A DNA stretch of 64,000 nucleotides from Heligmosomoides polygyrus polygyrus (taxonomy: Eukaryota > Nematoda > Chromadorea > Rhabditida > Heligmosomidae). The stretch covers positions 6,214,658 to 6,278,657 of the forward strand of contig OX377206.1 in the NCBI GenBank assembly GCA_947396885.1, in the 5' to 3' direction. This document shows, in pieces, positions 1 through 10,074 of the stretch (position 1 is its first letter; each line of letters starts with the position of its first letter). Under the pieces are notes generated by a model. It made no database searches, was not told where the DNA came from, and saw only the letters and a program-made list of their open reading frames with translations. The position numbers and the translations under genes were made by a program.

Positions 1-50
1 CGATGTTTCAGTATCACTAAGCTAAGGACAATCACATCAAGTTACCTGCT

Positions 51-1110
51 CTACTTGTACAGCTTTTTCCCCACCAAGGAGTACAAAAGGCTCGCAGTAC
101 GTACATTATATAGTATGATAGGGCGATCTATTGCTTCCTCACTACTGGTCTTCCTTTGGTGAAAGGGTCCCCCATAACTGGTACTGGTCCCCCTCAATGA
201 TCCCCCCTTAGCGGACGACGTTTTCGGCACGTCTTCTGAATCCCCTGGCACGTAGAAGATGTCTTGGTATTCTCCGCTATTTTCGCGCCCCATAATTTAA
301 TCAGTATCGATTGGTGGCGATCGAAACTTTAAAAACGAACTTCAGATTCGTGTTCAGCGGCCTCGATCACTTCTAGGGCTAACGTTTCGAACCGCTTGAA
401 CGACATTCACAAAAATTCGATAATTGGATCAATATGGGCCGATTGCGATCGTTACTTCAAAACGAACACAAAATGTAAGCTGTCACAACGATGTTTTGTT
501 GCGATCAAAACTTCTAGCGCCAGGCGGGACTCGAACCCGCACCTCCCTCTGACCGGGCGGAAATGCTCTACGCCTTTACACCACCGGCGCCGTTTGATCG
601 AACGCAACATCCACACCTTGTGGGACCGAACAGCACTCACCCGTATCCGAGATGAACACAAAACGATCCACAAAAAATTGACAGTTTGATCAATATCGAT
701 TGATGGCGATTGATATTTCAAAAATGAATTTCAGATTCGTGTTGAGCGACCTTGACTATCCCAGGGCTGAAGTTTCCAGGCAGGTAGAAGACGTCTGGGT
801 ATTTTCCGCTATTTTCCCGCATCGTAATTTGATCAATATCGATTGATGGCGATAGATACTTCAAAAACGAACTTCAGATTCATGTTCAGCAACCTCGCTT
901 GCCCCACGGCCGAAGTTCCCTGGCAGGGAGAAGACGTCTGAGTATTTTTCGCTATTTTCGTGTCGTAATTCCCCCCCCCCATTTTCCCCCTATTTTTTCC
1001 GTCCCCCCCCCCATTTTTTACACCGATTTTCCCGCGCTAATTTCTGCGGCGGCGTCGATCGATAGTATAACTCATCGCTTAGCGCGTTATTATAGAGTAT
1101 CATACAGTAG
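51..1110. repeat. Composite interspersed repeat, ATCGAT-rich module family (copy 1)
   Basis: A head region (about 80-300) contains GACGTCTTCGGCACGTCTTC-type motifs. Modules of about 140 bp follow, each starting near TTTGATCAATATCGATTG and ending near GTCTGGGTATTTTCCGC (about 300-400, 690-830, 835-965). The tail has two poly-C runs (about 971-1015) and ends GCGCGTTATTATAGAG. The same order of head, modules, poly-C and tail recurs at 29385-30110, and modules without the head occur at 2720-2880 and 3940-4492. No terminal inverted repeat or coding capacity was seen, so the class is unknown. Confidence 0.75.
517..590 (-). tRNA. tRNA-like sequence, GCGCCGG family (isotype unresolved)
   Basis: On the minus strand this begins GCGCCGGTGGTGTA, has a B-box-like GGGTTCGAGTCCC, and ends in a 3' strand that pairs with the first seven bases. 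D-stem and T-stem are plausible. The anticodon arm does not form a clean 5-bp stem with a 7-nt loop; the best register puts GGT in the anticodon without U33. A second member with the same termini lies at 49094-49168. It may be a tRNA pseudogene or the head of a tRNA-derived repeat. It sits inside the ATCGAT-rich composite repeat. Confidence 0.45.
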
Positions 1111-1811
1111 ATCATTATTCTACGCGTTATTGATCTCTGCATCCCTACAAGATACGCAGTTTCTGATGTAATGGTAAACCCAATTACTTCACAACCATGA
1201 AAACACAACACAGAAATACAGCTACAACCTGTATCTCGAAAATAAAACTATTGTCTCAAAGGATAAAACCGCTTTCTATAGGTACATCTGAGCCCGTTCT
1301 GAAAATAACAACTTTATCTCAAGCTTAAAAATCGAAGATGCATCCCATCAACAAATGGGAAAGCAAACTTGCTTGCAAAAGAATTCTATAAGCTTTTAAA
1401 TGAATATAATATCTTCATATAACTCATAAATATAATATCATATCATAGTATTTTCGAGTTCTACCGCTGACTAACCTCTTTCTCAAGAAAACAAATCACC
1501 TTGCTTCCACAAATGAATTTGACTCCTTGGTTTAATAAAGAAGAAATTTTTGAAATCATGAGCTAGTGGCCAAGACCCTATCCTACGTCTCCTGATTTCA
1601 TACCATTGTTCTTCATAAAAATGTGATAGATTGTAGTGCATGTCCTTCGGAACTGATTTTTCGTTTCATGAAAGCTGAAAAGCCTCGTAGACGGAAACGT
1701 GCATTTACCATCCAATTCTGAAAAAGGCCTCTTTCAGTGGTCCAAAAAATTATCGGCCAATAAGCATAACGTCAATCCTTGCTAGGCCGTTCGAAAGAAA
1801 TCGTTAAGAAG
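1111..1811. other. No gene recognised
   Basis: AT-rich DNA without an open frame resembling a known protein. No inverted or tandem repeat was noticed. Confidence 0.5.
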
Positions 1812-1900
1812 CGCATCCTGACAACACCCGGATCCGAACCCACGACCGCTTCCTGCAAGTCGGCCCCCTCACCCACTTGGCCATCCTGCCGCTGCCACGT
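1812..1900 (-). pseudogene. tRNA-like sequence with A and B boxes
   Basis: On the minus strand an A-box-like TGGCCAAGTGGG (complement of about 1872-1883) is followed about 45 nt later by a B-box-like GGTTCGGATCC (complement of 1830-1840). A GCA triplet lies in a possible anticodon loop, but the acceptor stem does not pair. It is most likely a decayed tRNA or the head of a short tRNA-derived repeat. Confidence 0.4.
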
Positions 1901-2283
1901 CGTTCGTGAGCGGCGCATCTCAATGTTTCACTTCCGTTACTGTACCGCTAACAAGCAAATTGTAAGCTGTAATTCCGCTACTGTTGCAGCCCCAAACCTT
2001 TTGCAGGTTAGATTCTAACCACGACCCATGACACGGCTATTCCAGACGTCGGTTTTGCTTTCTCGGCCCGCAGTGAAGTGATACGGTTTTTTGAAATTAC
2101 TGACCTACCCAGATGTCCGCAGGAAATTTAAAAACCACTACGATGCTTCCCAAACGATCTCCTACAACCTTCCATAGGTCACTTTCAAAATTGTTACGGT
2201 GAGTTCATTGACCTCCCTTGTTAGTTGTGTTGTGTTTAATATCGCTATGTCCATACATAGTAGGTTTATGTACTCATGTTACA

Positions 2284-2573
2284 TAAAGGGTAAAGGGCGG
2301 CGTTATTCACTCCCCTTTGGGATGCGCCAAGCATTCCTCTTCTACGGGATGTCGTGGAGGCGAGTTGAATGCGTATTTGGCCATACAATGACTTGCGGTG
2401 GCCAGCCAATGAACAAGTCAGCGCTTTACCCTTCCCAGACAAGTCTGGTACCAATTCACCGACCCCGGAGGGATGGAAGGCTTCGTTGGCCTGGGCGGGA
2501 AATCCGAACCAGGAACCTGGTATCGGGTGCAGGCGACAGCCGGCGCCTCCTCCGACTGCGCTCCACGCGTCCT
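2284..2573 (-). repeat. tRNA-derived SINE, near full length
   Basis: Full-length minus-strand copy. The 3' end is on the left, with a GGGTAAAGGGCGGCGTTATTC tail junction; the 5' tRNA-like head ends near 2573. A second, truncated copy follows directly (2628-2715). Confidence 0.85.
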
Positions 2574-2627
2574 CATGTTACATCGTTTATGTAATGCATG
2601 GCTTTGTTCGCGTCTGATATGATGAAT

Positions 2628-2715
2628 AAAGGATAAAAGGATAAAGGAGATAAAGGACGGCGTTATTCAATCCACTTTGGGTGCGCCACGCATTGTACTT
2701 CTACGGGAAGTCGTG
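2628..2715 (-). repeat. SINE 3' fragment interrupted by an ATCGAT-rich module
   Basis: This is the last 90 bp of the SINE, including an extended GGATAAA tail. Homology stops where a copy of the ATCGAT-rich module begins (about 2720-2880). A further scrap of SINE-like sequence (AATGCGTATTT) occurs after the module near 2907. Confidence 0.7.
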
Positions 2716-2719
2716 GAGG

Positions 2720-2880
2720 TGTGTATATATCGATTGATGGCGATTGATACTTCAAAAACGAATTTCAGATTCGTGTTGAGCGACCTCGACTATCCCAGGG
2801 CTGAAGTTTCCAGGCAGGCAGAAGACGTCTGGGTATTTTCCGCTATTTTCCCGCATCGTAATTTGATCAATATCGATTGA
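2720..2880. repeat. ATCGAT-rich module, single unit
   Basis: One unit of the module described at 51-1110, running from ATATCGATTGATGGCG to the next GATCAATATCGATTGATG. It has no head or poly-C tail and lies between two SINE fragments in opposite orientation. Confidence 0.7.
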
Positions 2881-2923
2881 TGACAAATGCGTATTGATGA
2901 CAAATGCGAATGCGTATTTAGTT

Positions 2924-3071
2924 GGGCGCGCGGAGCGCAGTCGGAAGAGGCGCCGGCTGTCGCCTGCACCCGATACCAGGTTCCTGGTTCAGATTTCCCG
3001 CCCAGGCCAACCAAGCCTTCCATCACTAAGGGGTCGGCGAATTGGTACCAGACTTGTCTGGGAACGATATG
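2924..3071 (+). repeat. SINE 5' half (tRNA-like head)
   Basis: Contains the A-box region (GAGCGCAGTCGG, one base from the family's TAGCGCAGTCGG), the B-box region GGTTCAGATTTCC and the CCAGACTTGTCTGG palindrome. It breaks off there into an AT-rich sequence without the 3' half. Confidence 0.8.
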
Positions 3072-3935
3072 ATGAATAAAAATAAAAAATAATTCTGATG
3101 AGTTACTCACCTCCACATACCACCACCATAATCCTAGTAACCGCGAACCGGGGCTGCAGCCCATCTGAAAAGAGAAGAATTGAGCATCACTCTCTCTACA
3201 GGGCGAGAAACGTGAACAGCCGAGTATGTAGATGCCAATGTGGGCAACAAAACCACGAAGTAATCAAGCACTAATGAAGCGAAATCGTCGAAGTAGACGA
3301 AGTTCCTGCTAATGGACGTGAGTGAAGTAGAAGCAGTGGACAGACGAGCAGCGGCGGCCGAGCTTAGAATGTTTTGCCGAAAGCGCCACGCAAGCGAAGA
3401 ACAGCGAAGATGAAGCGACGACGCGGAGAGCAGCCTCTGACTGATAGAAATATTAATTTATTGATTTCTCATTGATTTTTCTATACGACGAAAAACTGCG
3501 GCACCGTGTCGAAAGTTGGCATAATAAGCAATCGCGGGGTTCTGATACATAGAACACCAGAACGGCACACCGAAAGGGCGACGGGAATCGATGTTTGAAT
3601 ACGTTAGTAAACCAGCAGAATCTTGTACATAGCACTCAAGAGAAATGAATAATCTGCTCAAACTGCTGGGAGCTTCCTCCATCCTACGAGGAACGCCGAT
3701 AACGTTAAGCTGGAACGAATATTTCTGCCGTTTCCAACTTCTGTTTTCAAATGACTATAATTTCATTCAAAGATAACCATTTTATACAGAACAAGTGCAT
3801 GGAGCATTAAATGCTTCTCATATGTCAGAAAATTTCTATTTTCTTATGCTTTCATATAAGCCCTTAACTTCTCCAGTACCTTTACAATGAACAAAGTTAT
3901 CACCTTTCAAACAGTGTAAACATTTTTGAGACACC
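3072..3935. other. Unassigned; possible lone mariner-type terminus at right edge
   Basis: No gene recognised. At about 3915-3936 the sequence TTTTTGAGACACCCTGTAG, read on the minus strand, resembles mariner/Tc1-type termini that start CTACAGGGTGTCTC. No partner terminus was found to the left, so this would be a truncated remnant. Confidence 0.3.
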
Positions 3936-3939
3936 CTGT

Positions 3940-4492
3940 AGAGTATGATAATTTGATCAATATCGATTGATGGCGATCGAGACTGCAAAAAAAGAACATC
4001 AGATTCGTGTTGAGCGACCTCGACTACCTCCAGTGGTAAAGTTTTGACCGCCTGGACGACCCCTAAAAAATCAATAGTTTGATCAATATCGATTGGTGGC
4101 GATCCATACTTCACAAATAAACATCAGATTCGTGTTCAGCGACCGCGATTACCCCAGGGCTGAATTTTCAGGCAGGTAGAAGAAGTCTGGGTATTTTCCG
4201 CTATTTTCGTGGCCCGTAATTTGGCCAATATCGATTGGTGGCGATCAATTCTTCAAAGACGACTTCAGATTCGTGTTCAGCGACCGCGATTACCCCAGGA
4301 CCGAAGTTCCCAGGCAGGAAGAAGACGTCTGGGTATTTTTCGCTATTTTCGTGTCGTAATTCCCTCCCCCCCCCCATTTTCCCCTATATTCCCCCCCCCC
4401 TCATACACACCGATTTTCCCCGCTAATTTCTGCGGCCCCGCCGATCGATAGGATGACTCATCGCTTAGCGCGTTATTATAGAGTATGATAAT
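3940..4492. repeat. Composite ATCGAT-rich repeat, three modules plus poly-C tail
   Basis: Three consecutive modules (about 3950-4075, 4080-4225, 4225-4360), then two poly-C tracts and the GCGCGTTATTATAGAG tail. The block is flanked on both sides by TAGAGTATGATAAT, a 14-bp direct repeat that could be a target duplication or an internal unit boundary. Confidence 0.75.
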
Positions 4493-4595
4493 CTTCATAA
4501 CTTATTTATTCATTATTTATTGCGTTCTTTACATGATGATTATGGTTCTTTCTTCATGGATTGTTGACATTATTCATTGCGGCGCATGCATAAGT

Positions 4596-4626
4596 GCATG
4601 AAATAAATAAATAAATAAATAAATAC
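4596..4626 (+). repeat. (AAAT)n tail, possible CR1-like 3' end
   Basis: A run of AAAT units after GCATG. The same tail ends the CR1-like copies at 20998 and 60063, so this may be a very short 3' fragment of that family. It may equally be an independent microsatellite. Confidence 0.4.
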
Positions 4627-4944
4627 TTTTCAAAGTCCTATAAGTGGATATCAAACTTTTTAGTAAATATCTGCTCAAGTCATTGTATAAGCCAAATGCA
4701 CATTCGAGTTGCCACCACGAAATCCTGCAGAAGTAAATAGAATGCGTCGCGCATCCGACGACTTATGTCGAACTTTACCATTTAATTCGCAATCTCCAAA
4801 CGTCAGCCTCTAGTGAAGCAGATCACTTACGTATTGAATGAGTCGTAAAATTTTCACGGTTATACGGGACTTAATAAAGCCAATTTTCAAAGCACACCTC
4901 GTGACTTCGAAGATTGCAAAAATAATATTTAAAATGGACCAATA

Positions 4945-5312
4945 TGAGAGAAGGCCTCCTGAGTTCCGAGCTTCGTCGACGCTCGAAGATCAGAGACGCT
5001 GTAGCATGAACCAAGTCGTCGAAAATTAGGTGGGCCGGTAATGTGCTTCCCAGCACCTCTGGACGAGAGCCGTTACCGACTGGATTCCGCTGGATGTGAA
5101 AATAACACCACGAGGTCCGCACACGCATTGGTTGTACTTATTCGTGAGAGTTCTGAACAAACGTTATAACACCTTTCGTGTCCCTCGAGCGAGAAGGACC
5201 CACTGGTGCACTCTGGCACGCGACAGGTGCGAATGGAGACGCTGCTAGCGCCTGCTCGAGCAACCGATGACCAACGGGATGACAGATGATACAGGTGATA
5301 CTGCAGTAATGT
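4945..5312 (+). pseudogene. RTE-type retrotransposon 3' fragment
   Basis: One frame, with stops, reads in order as the C-terminal region of RTE-clade endonuclease/reverse transcriptases: LRRRSKIRDAV, then a TRAVTDWIPLDVK-like stretch, then PRARRTHWCTLARDRCEWRRC. It ends at ACAGGTGAT, as do the fragments at 15165, 15600 and 38985. Only the tail after the RT domain is present. It is non-functional and 5' truncated, as is usual for LINE insertions. Confidence 0.7.
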
Positions 5313-5847
5313 CCAGATCAAGGCGAAGCAATAGGAAAGAAGAAGCTACGGCAAGTCTAACTTCCTAGGAATAAACTGCAGCATTCTTAAAAAATCCAAC
5401 AAATTTCTGAATGAAAAGAGCAGCTGCCGAAAGGAGAGCTCGCCACTCAGTCACATGCTGCGTGAAAAGGGACGGCCCTCTCCTCCAATTTCTATTAACA
5501 ACACGGCTTATGCAGACTGTTATGCAGACACAGCTGTTTAAACCAATTTGACAGAATGAAAGCCAATCGATTGCTTTATAGTGAAACACTTCATTTTAGT
5601 CAGAGTCAATGATTGCTGGAAAGAGGATGAAGATGTCGAAGGCGATTTTTTTTTTGAAGATGTTGAAGCAGCCGGCGGTTGTTTCAGTTTTAAAATGTTC
5701 GACTGCTGTCACAAATCCGGAAGCACGTAAAACTAGTACTACGACACTGGCACGTTTTCGCAATGAAAGTGAAACACGAGAAATTAATGATATTAAAAAA
5801 CGAGAAGTGAAAATGAATGCAAATACAAAAATTTGGTCAGAAACGAG
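5313..5847. other. No gene recognised
   Basis: An 80-codon plus-strand frame (5609-5851) is lysine-rich and matches nothing recognised. No repeat was noticed before the MITE cluster. Confidence 0.4.
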
Positions 5848-5942
5848 TTAGGGCCCGTTTTTTTGCTTCGTCGCCGAGTGACGCGACGCCACGCATTGTG
5901 GCCGCATAGATCGGGCGACGCGATCGATCAATTTGGCCATTA

Positions 5943-6078
5943 GGCCTTTGTCATACCATCGCTTAAACCGAGCGACGCCTAATGATATGCACCCATATCG
6001 ATTCCCTCGCACCGCCCGATCGATATGGGAGCATATCATTAAGTGTCGCTCGGGGTGAGCGAGGGTATGACAAAGGCC
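5943..6078. mobile_element. 136-bp palindromic MITE (type X)
   Basis: Termini GGCCTTTGTCATACC and GGTATGACAAAGGCC are perfect inverted repeats. TTA flanks at 5940-5942 and 6079-6081. The core is a second palindrome around CCCATATCGAT and ATCGATATGGG. It is inserted in the type Y element. Confidence 0.85.
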
Positions 6079-6081
6079 TTA

Positions 6082-6215
6082 GGCCCTGTTTATACTTCGT
6101 CGCGACGCGACGCGATGGCCACGCAATGAGGCCATATCGATTGTGCGACGCGATCGATCAATTTGGCCTCACTGCGTGGCGTCGCATCGCGCCGCGACGA
6201 AGTATAAACGGGACC
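6082..6215. mobile_element. 134-bp palindromic MITE (type Y)
   Basis: Inverted termini GGCCCTGTTTATACTTCG and CGAAGTATAAACGGGACC. TTA flanks at 6079-6081 and 6216-6218. It has the same length as the copy at 59080-59213, and shares one TTA with the type X element to its left. Confidence 0.85.
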
Positions 6216-6265
6216 TTATGCATGCCGCCGCGTCGCTCGGCGTCGGAAGTATAAATGGAGCTTTA

Positions 6266-6881
6266 AGGGGAATGCTGAGTACCTGCAGCTTTTACAGCAG
6301 ATGAAACGCGGAACGAAACAAGCTATAATAATAGGGCGGACTGATGTTTCAGAAGGTTTACTGATTAGAATATCTCAGTCTTCATTTAAGCTTTTGCTCC
6401 ACCACTTGATAAACTTTGGAACTAATAATCGAGGTAAGCATGCGGTTTAAAGTATAATATTATAAATTTTGCAAGATATTTTTCAAAAATTGAAGAATTG
6501 CCCCACTTTTCGTGATAGCAAGAAAGACAGATTTTCGGGGCAGCAAAGGCTTAACTACATAAATCTCTAAAAGCTATAAGAGAGCTGAATTAAAGTTTAG
6601 ATGCAACGTTAAGAAAAAAAAATATTTCAAAAACCTGTGCCAATTTGAGCTAGAGATGAAAAGCCTCGAAATAACGACACAGGTACTTTCATCCAATGCG
6701 ATAGGTAGAAGTAAAGCTAAAGTGGTTTCTCCATAATTTATCCCAGGATTTGGCGTAGAAACCCTATATGATGTTATTCACCTGTATCTGCTTTTTTTTT
6801 CTAGTTTTCGTTTATGAAGACCTTACCTACCGCTAAACTGTTCGTTTTTCTTGTGTTTTAGAAGCACTTCTGGTGCATGAA

Positions 6882-6912
<31 letters not shown>

Positions 6913-7136
6913 ACAGTCTGTCGAGTCACCTCCAACGATCAATTTTCAAAAAAGATGCATTACAAAGAGCGAATCACGGCCAATAATGCAAAAGTTTTGC
7001 AGGGAATTCGGGAAGAAAGCAGATTCACTGAACCATCCCGAAACGACCAGCTGCTCATTTGTAAGAGACCATTGATAATATTTGAGAATCTCATGCAGCA
7101 ATATGTACTTCATAACCGAATCTAGTAAGCAAGCAA
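6266..7136. other. AT-rich, no gene; (AAAT)n tract at about 6876-6914
   Basis: No coding or RNA gene recognised. The AAAT run may be the tail of a CR1-like 3' fragment, but no coding remnant precedes it. Confidence 0.4.
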
Positions 7137-7300
7137 GTAGATTACGGCTGTCGCCCGGAGTTCCGTGAATTGGTGCCCGAATTGCCTGGAAAAGACAGAA
7201 CACTGACTTGTCCATAAGTTGACCACCGCCGGTCACTGCTAAATCTAAGCACTTGTTCAACTGCTCTCCAAAAGCGATCCCGCAAAAGTAGAATGCCTGG
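7137..7300 (+). repeat. Old, divergent SINE copy (3' two-thirds)
   Basis: Aligns in order with the SINE from GTGAATTGGT through GACTTGTCCAT and GACCACCGC to GTAGAATGCCTGG, with many substitutions. It lies just upstream of the SL1-like sequence. Confidence 0.6.
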
Positions 7301-7377
7301 GGAGTACCGATCTTATTGATTAATGTGACCTTTTGTCCTGTTCTCCTTATCTCGTACAAGGTTCCTCGCACTGTCTT

Positions 7378-7399
7378 AGTTTAATTACCCAAGTTTGAG
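7378..7399 (+). other. SL1 spliced-leader sequence without a splice donor
   Basis: 21 of 22 bases match nematode SL1; the last 20, TTTAATTACCCAAGTTTGAG, are exact and only the first base differs (A for G). In an SL1 RNA gene the leader is followed by GT and then an Sm-binding site. Here it is followed by GACAGGAGTTG, and no Sm-like AATTTTTGG is seen in the next 100 bases. This fits a DNA copy of the 5' end of a trans-spliced mRNA better than an SL RNA gene. No recognisable protein is encoded downstream. Confidence 0.8.
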
Positions 7400-8426
7400 G
7401 ACAGGAGTTGTACGAGTCGAGAAGTACGATCGGACGACCGATTCAGGTACGCTATTTCGGTTATATACTCTTAAGAGCTTGCCTCCTTACTGAGGAGTTC
7501 CGGAGACGCTATTATGTTCTTTTATAATAGTTTTGTGTTCTTACATCAGTATAAGGGTAGGAACGAAACGGGTGTAGGATTTTGTTTGCCTTTGGATTTT
7601 CTTCGGCATAGTGCTGATTACATGGCCAGCTGGAGGGTATCGAAGTCCTGAATCAAATTTGATTTCAGAATTTTCAGACTGTTGGAATTCTGAGAGCGGT
7701 TAACATTTTAAAATTTGAGACAAATAAGCCTAATGTAACATTCTCCAAATAGAAGCAGAGAAGAAGACCTCTCCAAGTAGCTTCGAAGAGTAAGAGTAAT
7801 CTGATTCTCGAAGCTGGTTCCAGAAAAGAACTTCAATTACAAATTGTCGTCATAGCTCGTCCTAAGAGCTGTGCACTTTGGAAATTTGAATAAGAAAAAG
7901 TTGCCCTTTGAAGAGGAGATTGAAGTCTTCGAGGAAAATGAATTGATTCCACAGAAGGCACATGTTAAAACAAACGAAATCTAGTTCCAACTACCACTTG
8001 AATAAAAATTGAAATTTGGAAAGTTGGAGGCGGTCAATGCAATGTGGTGCTGTTATCAGACGTGGGCATCTCTTGCTGGACATTCATGGGTTCAAGATTT
8101 ACTCCGTACGTCATCACGGTCAAAGTATGTGCCGCCTCACTGTGACACAATATTTCAGTTTACATTTGCCACAACGCACAATTATGCAGGCTACAGAACA
8201 ACCTTCAATTCTGATCATCAACGTAGAAACTTGAACAGCGGCATAAGCTTGGAGTTATTTTAAAAACTGCAGCTTCCGTCGCATTGTAAAAACGTAAAGG
8301 ATTCGCGTAGACTTGCGTTTGTGATTTGCAAGCCGGTGGGGCCATACACCCCACTTCTGCATGATATTCTCTAGGCGGTTGGAATGCGCACTTGCGCTGA
8401 GCAATGACATGTGGCGGCCTACCGAC
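7400..8426. other. Region downstream of the SL1 sequence, possible retrocopy body
   Basis: All three forward frames contain stops within about 60 codons. An 84-codon frame at 8009-8263 matches nothing recognised. No poly-A tract marks a 3' end. Confidence 0.3.
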
Positions 8427-9550
8427 CAGGATACTATCTCAATAGTAGGTCGGAACGGCCCAAGTGTTGTGTTTGGGCAGAACCGCCTCTTCCTGGGAAG
8501 TAACAAACTGAAGGTATCTCCACCCCAATACAACTCGGCGCAGAGCTAGGGGCGGCAGAAGTCGGGTGTTGGCGGCATGTTGATTCACGTGCTCCGCAGC
8601 TGAGGGGCACGCACCGGATGAGGGCTCGTATCGCGGCTCAGCGCAGTGCACAGGTGGCGTAGTAGGGAAGCACTCGGGCTCGTGAGCGAGGGGTCGGGGG
8701 TTTGGGTCCCGCAGACTGCGTTTGTTTTGCACTCTTGCAAAATCCATGCTTATCATATTGATGATCCACCTAGGGGTATTATAGTATGTTATAGAGCATG
8801 CTTGCATATGCATCAAGCTACAGATTAGCTAGAATGTTTACTTCTAAAGAACCGGTGCAGTTCTCCATTATCCGTAATCAAAACAACATATGTTGGCCGT
8901 TACAGTTTACCCGCCTTGGATACGATGAGCTGATACATAAGCAGATACGTTAACTGGGAACAGCCTTAATTGTACAGCGTCGTCAAAGTCATGTCCACCA
9001 TGCTCGTGTTGTTATCCACTTGCTAACTCTGGAATGTGGATCGCCTTTGGATGCGCCTCCATCTAGGGAGGAGAAGAAACTAGCAGACGGGATAGCAAGA
9101 ATTTTGAGACTGTTCGAAGATAAACAGTTGGAGGAAATCCATGATGAAGTGAACCTGAAAATTGAAGAAGACGAGGTCGGCGGTGAATGGAAAACACTGT
9201 AATACCCATAGGTGGATCACCTATCTGATGAGCATGGATTTTGCAAAAGTGCAAAACAAAGGCAGTCTGTGGGACTTAAACCCCCGACCCCTCGCTCACG
9301 AGCCCGAGCGCTTCCCTGCTACGCCACCTATGCATTGCAGCCGCGATACGAGCCCTAATCCCGCGCGAGCCCGTCAGCTGCGGAGCACGTGAATCAACAT
9401 GCCGCCAACACCCGACTTCCGTCGCCCCTAACTCAGCGCAGAGTTGTATTGGGGTCGAGATACCTGCAGTTTGTTACTTACCAGGAAGAGGCGGTTTTGC
9501 CCATACACAACACTTGGGCCGTTCCGACCTACCGTTGAGATAGTATCCTG
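8427..9550. repeat. Large inverted repeat with tRNA-like sequence in each arm
   Basis: The left arm (about 8427-8789) and right arm (about 9199-9550) are imperfect inverted copies starting CAGGATACTATCTCAA. Each arm carries a tRNA-like stretch with TGGCGTAG and GTCGGGGGTTT motifs (A- and B-box-like), near 8654-8715 in the left arm, pointing toward the centre. The spacer of about 410 bp contains a 60-codon acidic frame (9020-9202). It could be a long-TIR transposon or two opposed insertions of one repeat; no target duplication was identified. Confidence 0.7.
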
Positions 9551-9692
9551 ACGAGACAGGACCCAGCACTCCATCAAGCCAAGTGTAATATCTACTCGCC
9601 TAGGTATTTACTTCAGGGAGAGGGAAGATATGGTTGCACTGGACATGAATGGAGCATGTAGTCGATACTGGGAATCGAAAACCAGCTCGTTC

Positions 9693-10052
9693 AGGGGCCG
9701 GATTCATCAACGCTTATACCCGTGGAGTATAGGTGTAGACATACCCACGATGACGCATTCGTGAAAAACCTAACCCGCCACATCGTGGGTATATCAGCGG
9801 TATATCAGCGGGTAGAAAACACTCGACGATCGCCGTGAGTGTATCCGCACGCCCGCGAAAATTCCACGCCCCATTGATAAAAACTCGCGCTCCAGTGAGA
9901 TTAGCTGTTCGCGCGAGAGACTTATTGCTATTTCTATCTTACCCTTTATTCCTTTCATGAATACGAATCGTCCCGCTTCACACTGCGGATAGTGGATACG
10001 ACTCCTTTGCGATATCTCTACCTATACCTACTGCTTGATGAATCCGGCCCCT
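9693..10052. mobile_element. Nonautonomous DNA transposon with GGGGCCGGATTCATCAA termini
   Basis: Perfect inverted termini AGGGGCCGGATTCATCAA at 9693 and TTGATGAATCCGGCCCCT ending 10052. The body is about 360 bp without coding capacity. A target duplication is not evident. Confidence 0.75.
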
Positions 10053-10074
10053 GGGTAAGACAGAGACACTGTCC

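Larger units (their letters stand above)
5851..6262. mobile_element. TTA-target MITE (type Y), split by two younger MITEs
   Basis: Left part 5851-5939 and right part 6219-6262 are the halves of one palindromic MITE, flanked by TTA at 5848-5850 and 6263-6265. Two further MITEs occupy the middle, each bounded by TTA. Removing them and all but one TTA joins the halves as GGCCATTATGCATGCC, matching the uninterrupted relative at 59080-59213 (GGTCACTATGTATGCC). TTA target sites and GG-starting termini suggest the PIF/Harbinger superfamily; this is inference because no transposase is present. Confidence 0.8.

Noticed and set aside
2199..2617. Recurrent frames with SQTSLVPIHRPRRDGRLGWPG or FPDKSGTNSPTPEGW on both strands at many loci
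   Set aside because: They are chance translations of the tRNA-derived SINE, in more than one frame, with no sign of coding constraint.
7378..7480. SL1 RNA gene
   Set aside because: No GT donor after the leader and no Sm-binding site in the next 100 bases; a retrocopy or inserted leader explains it better.
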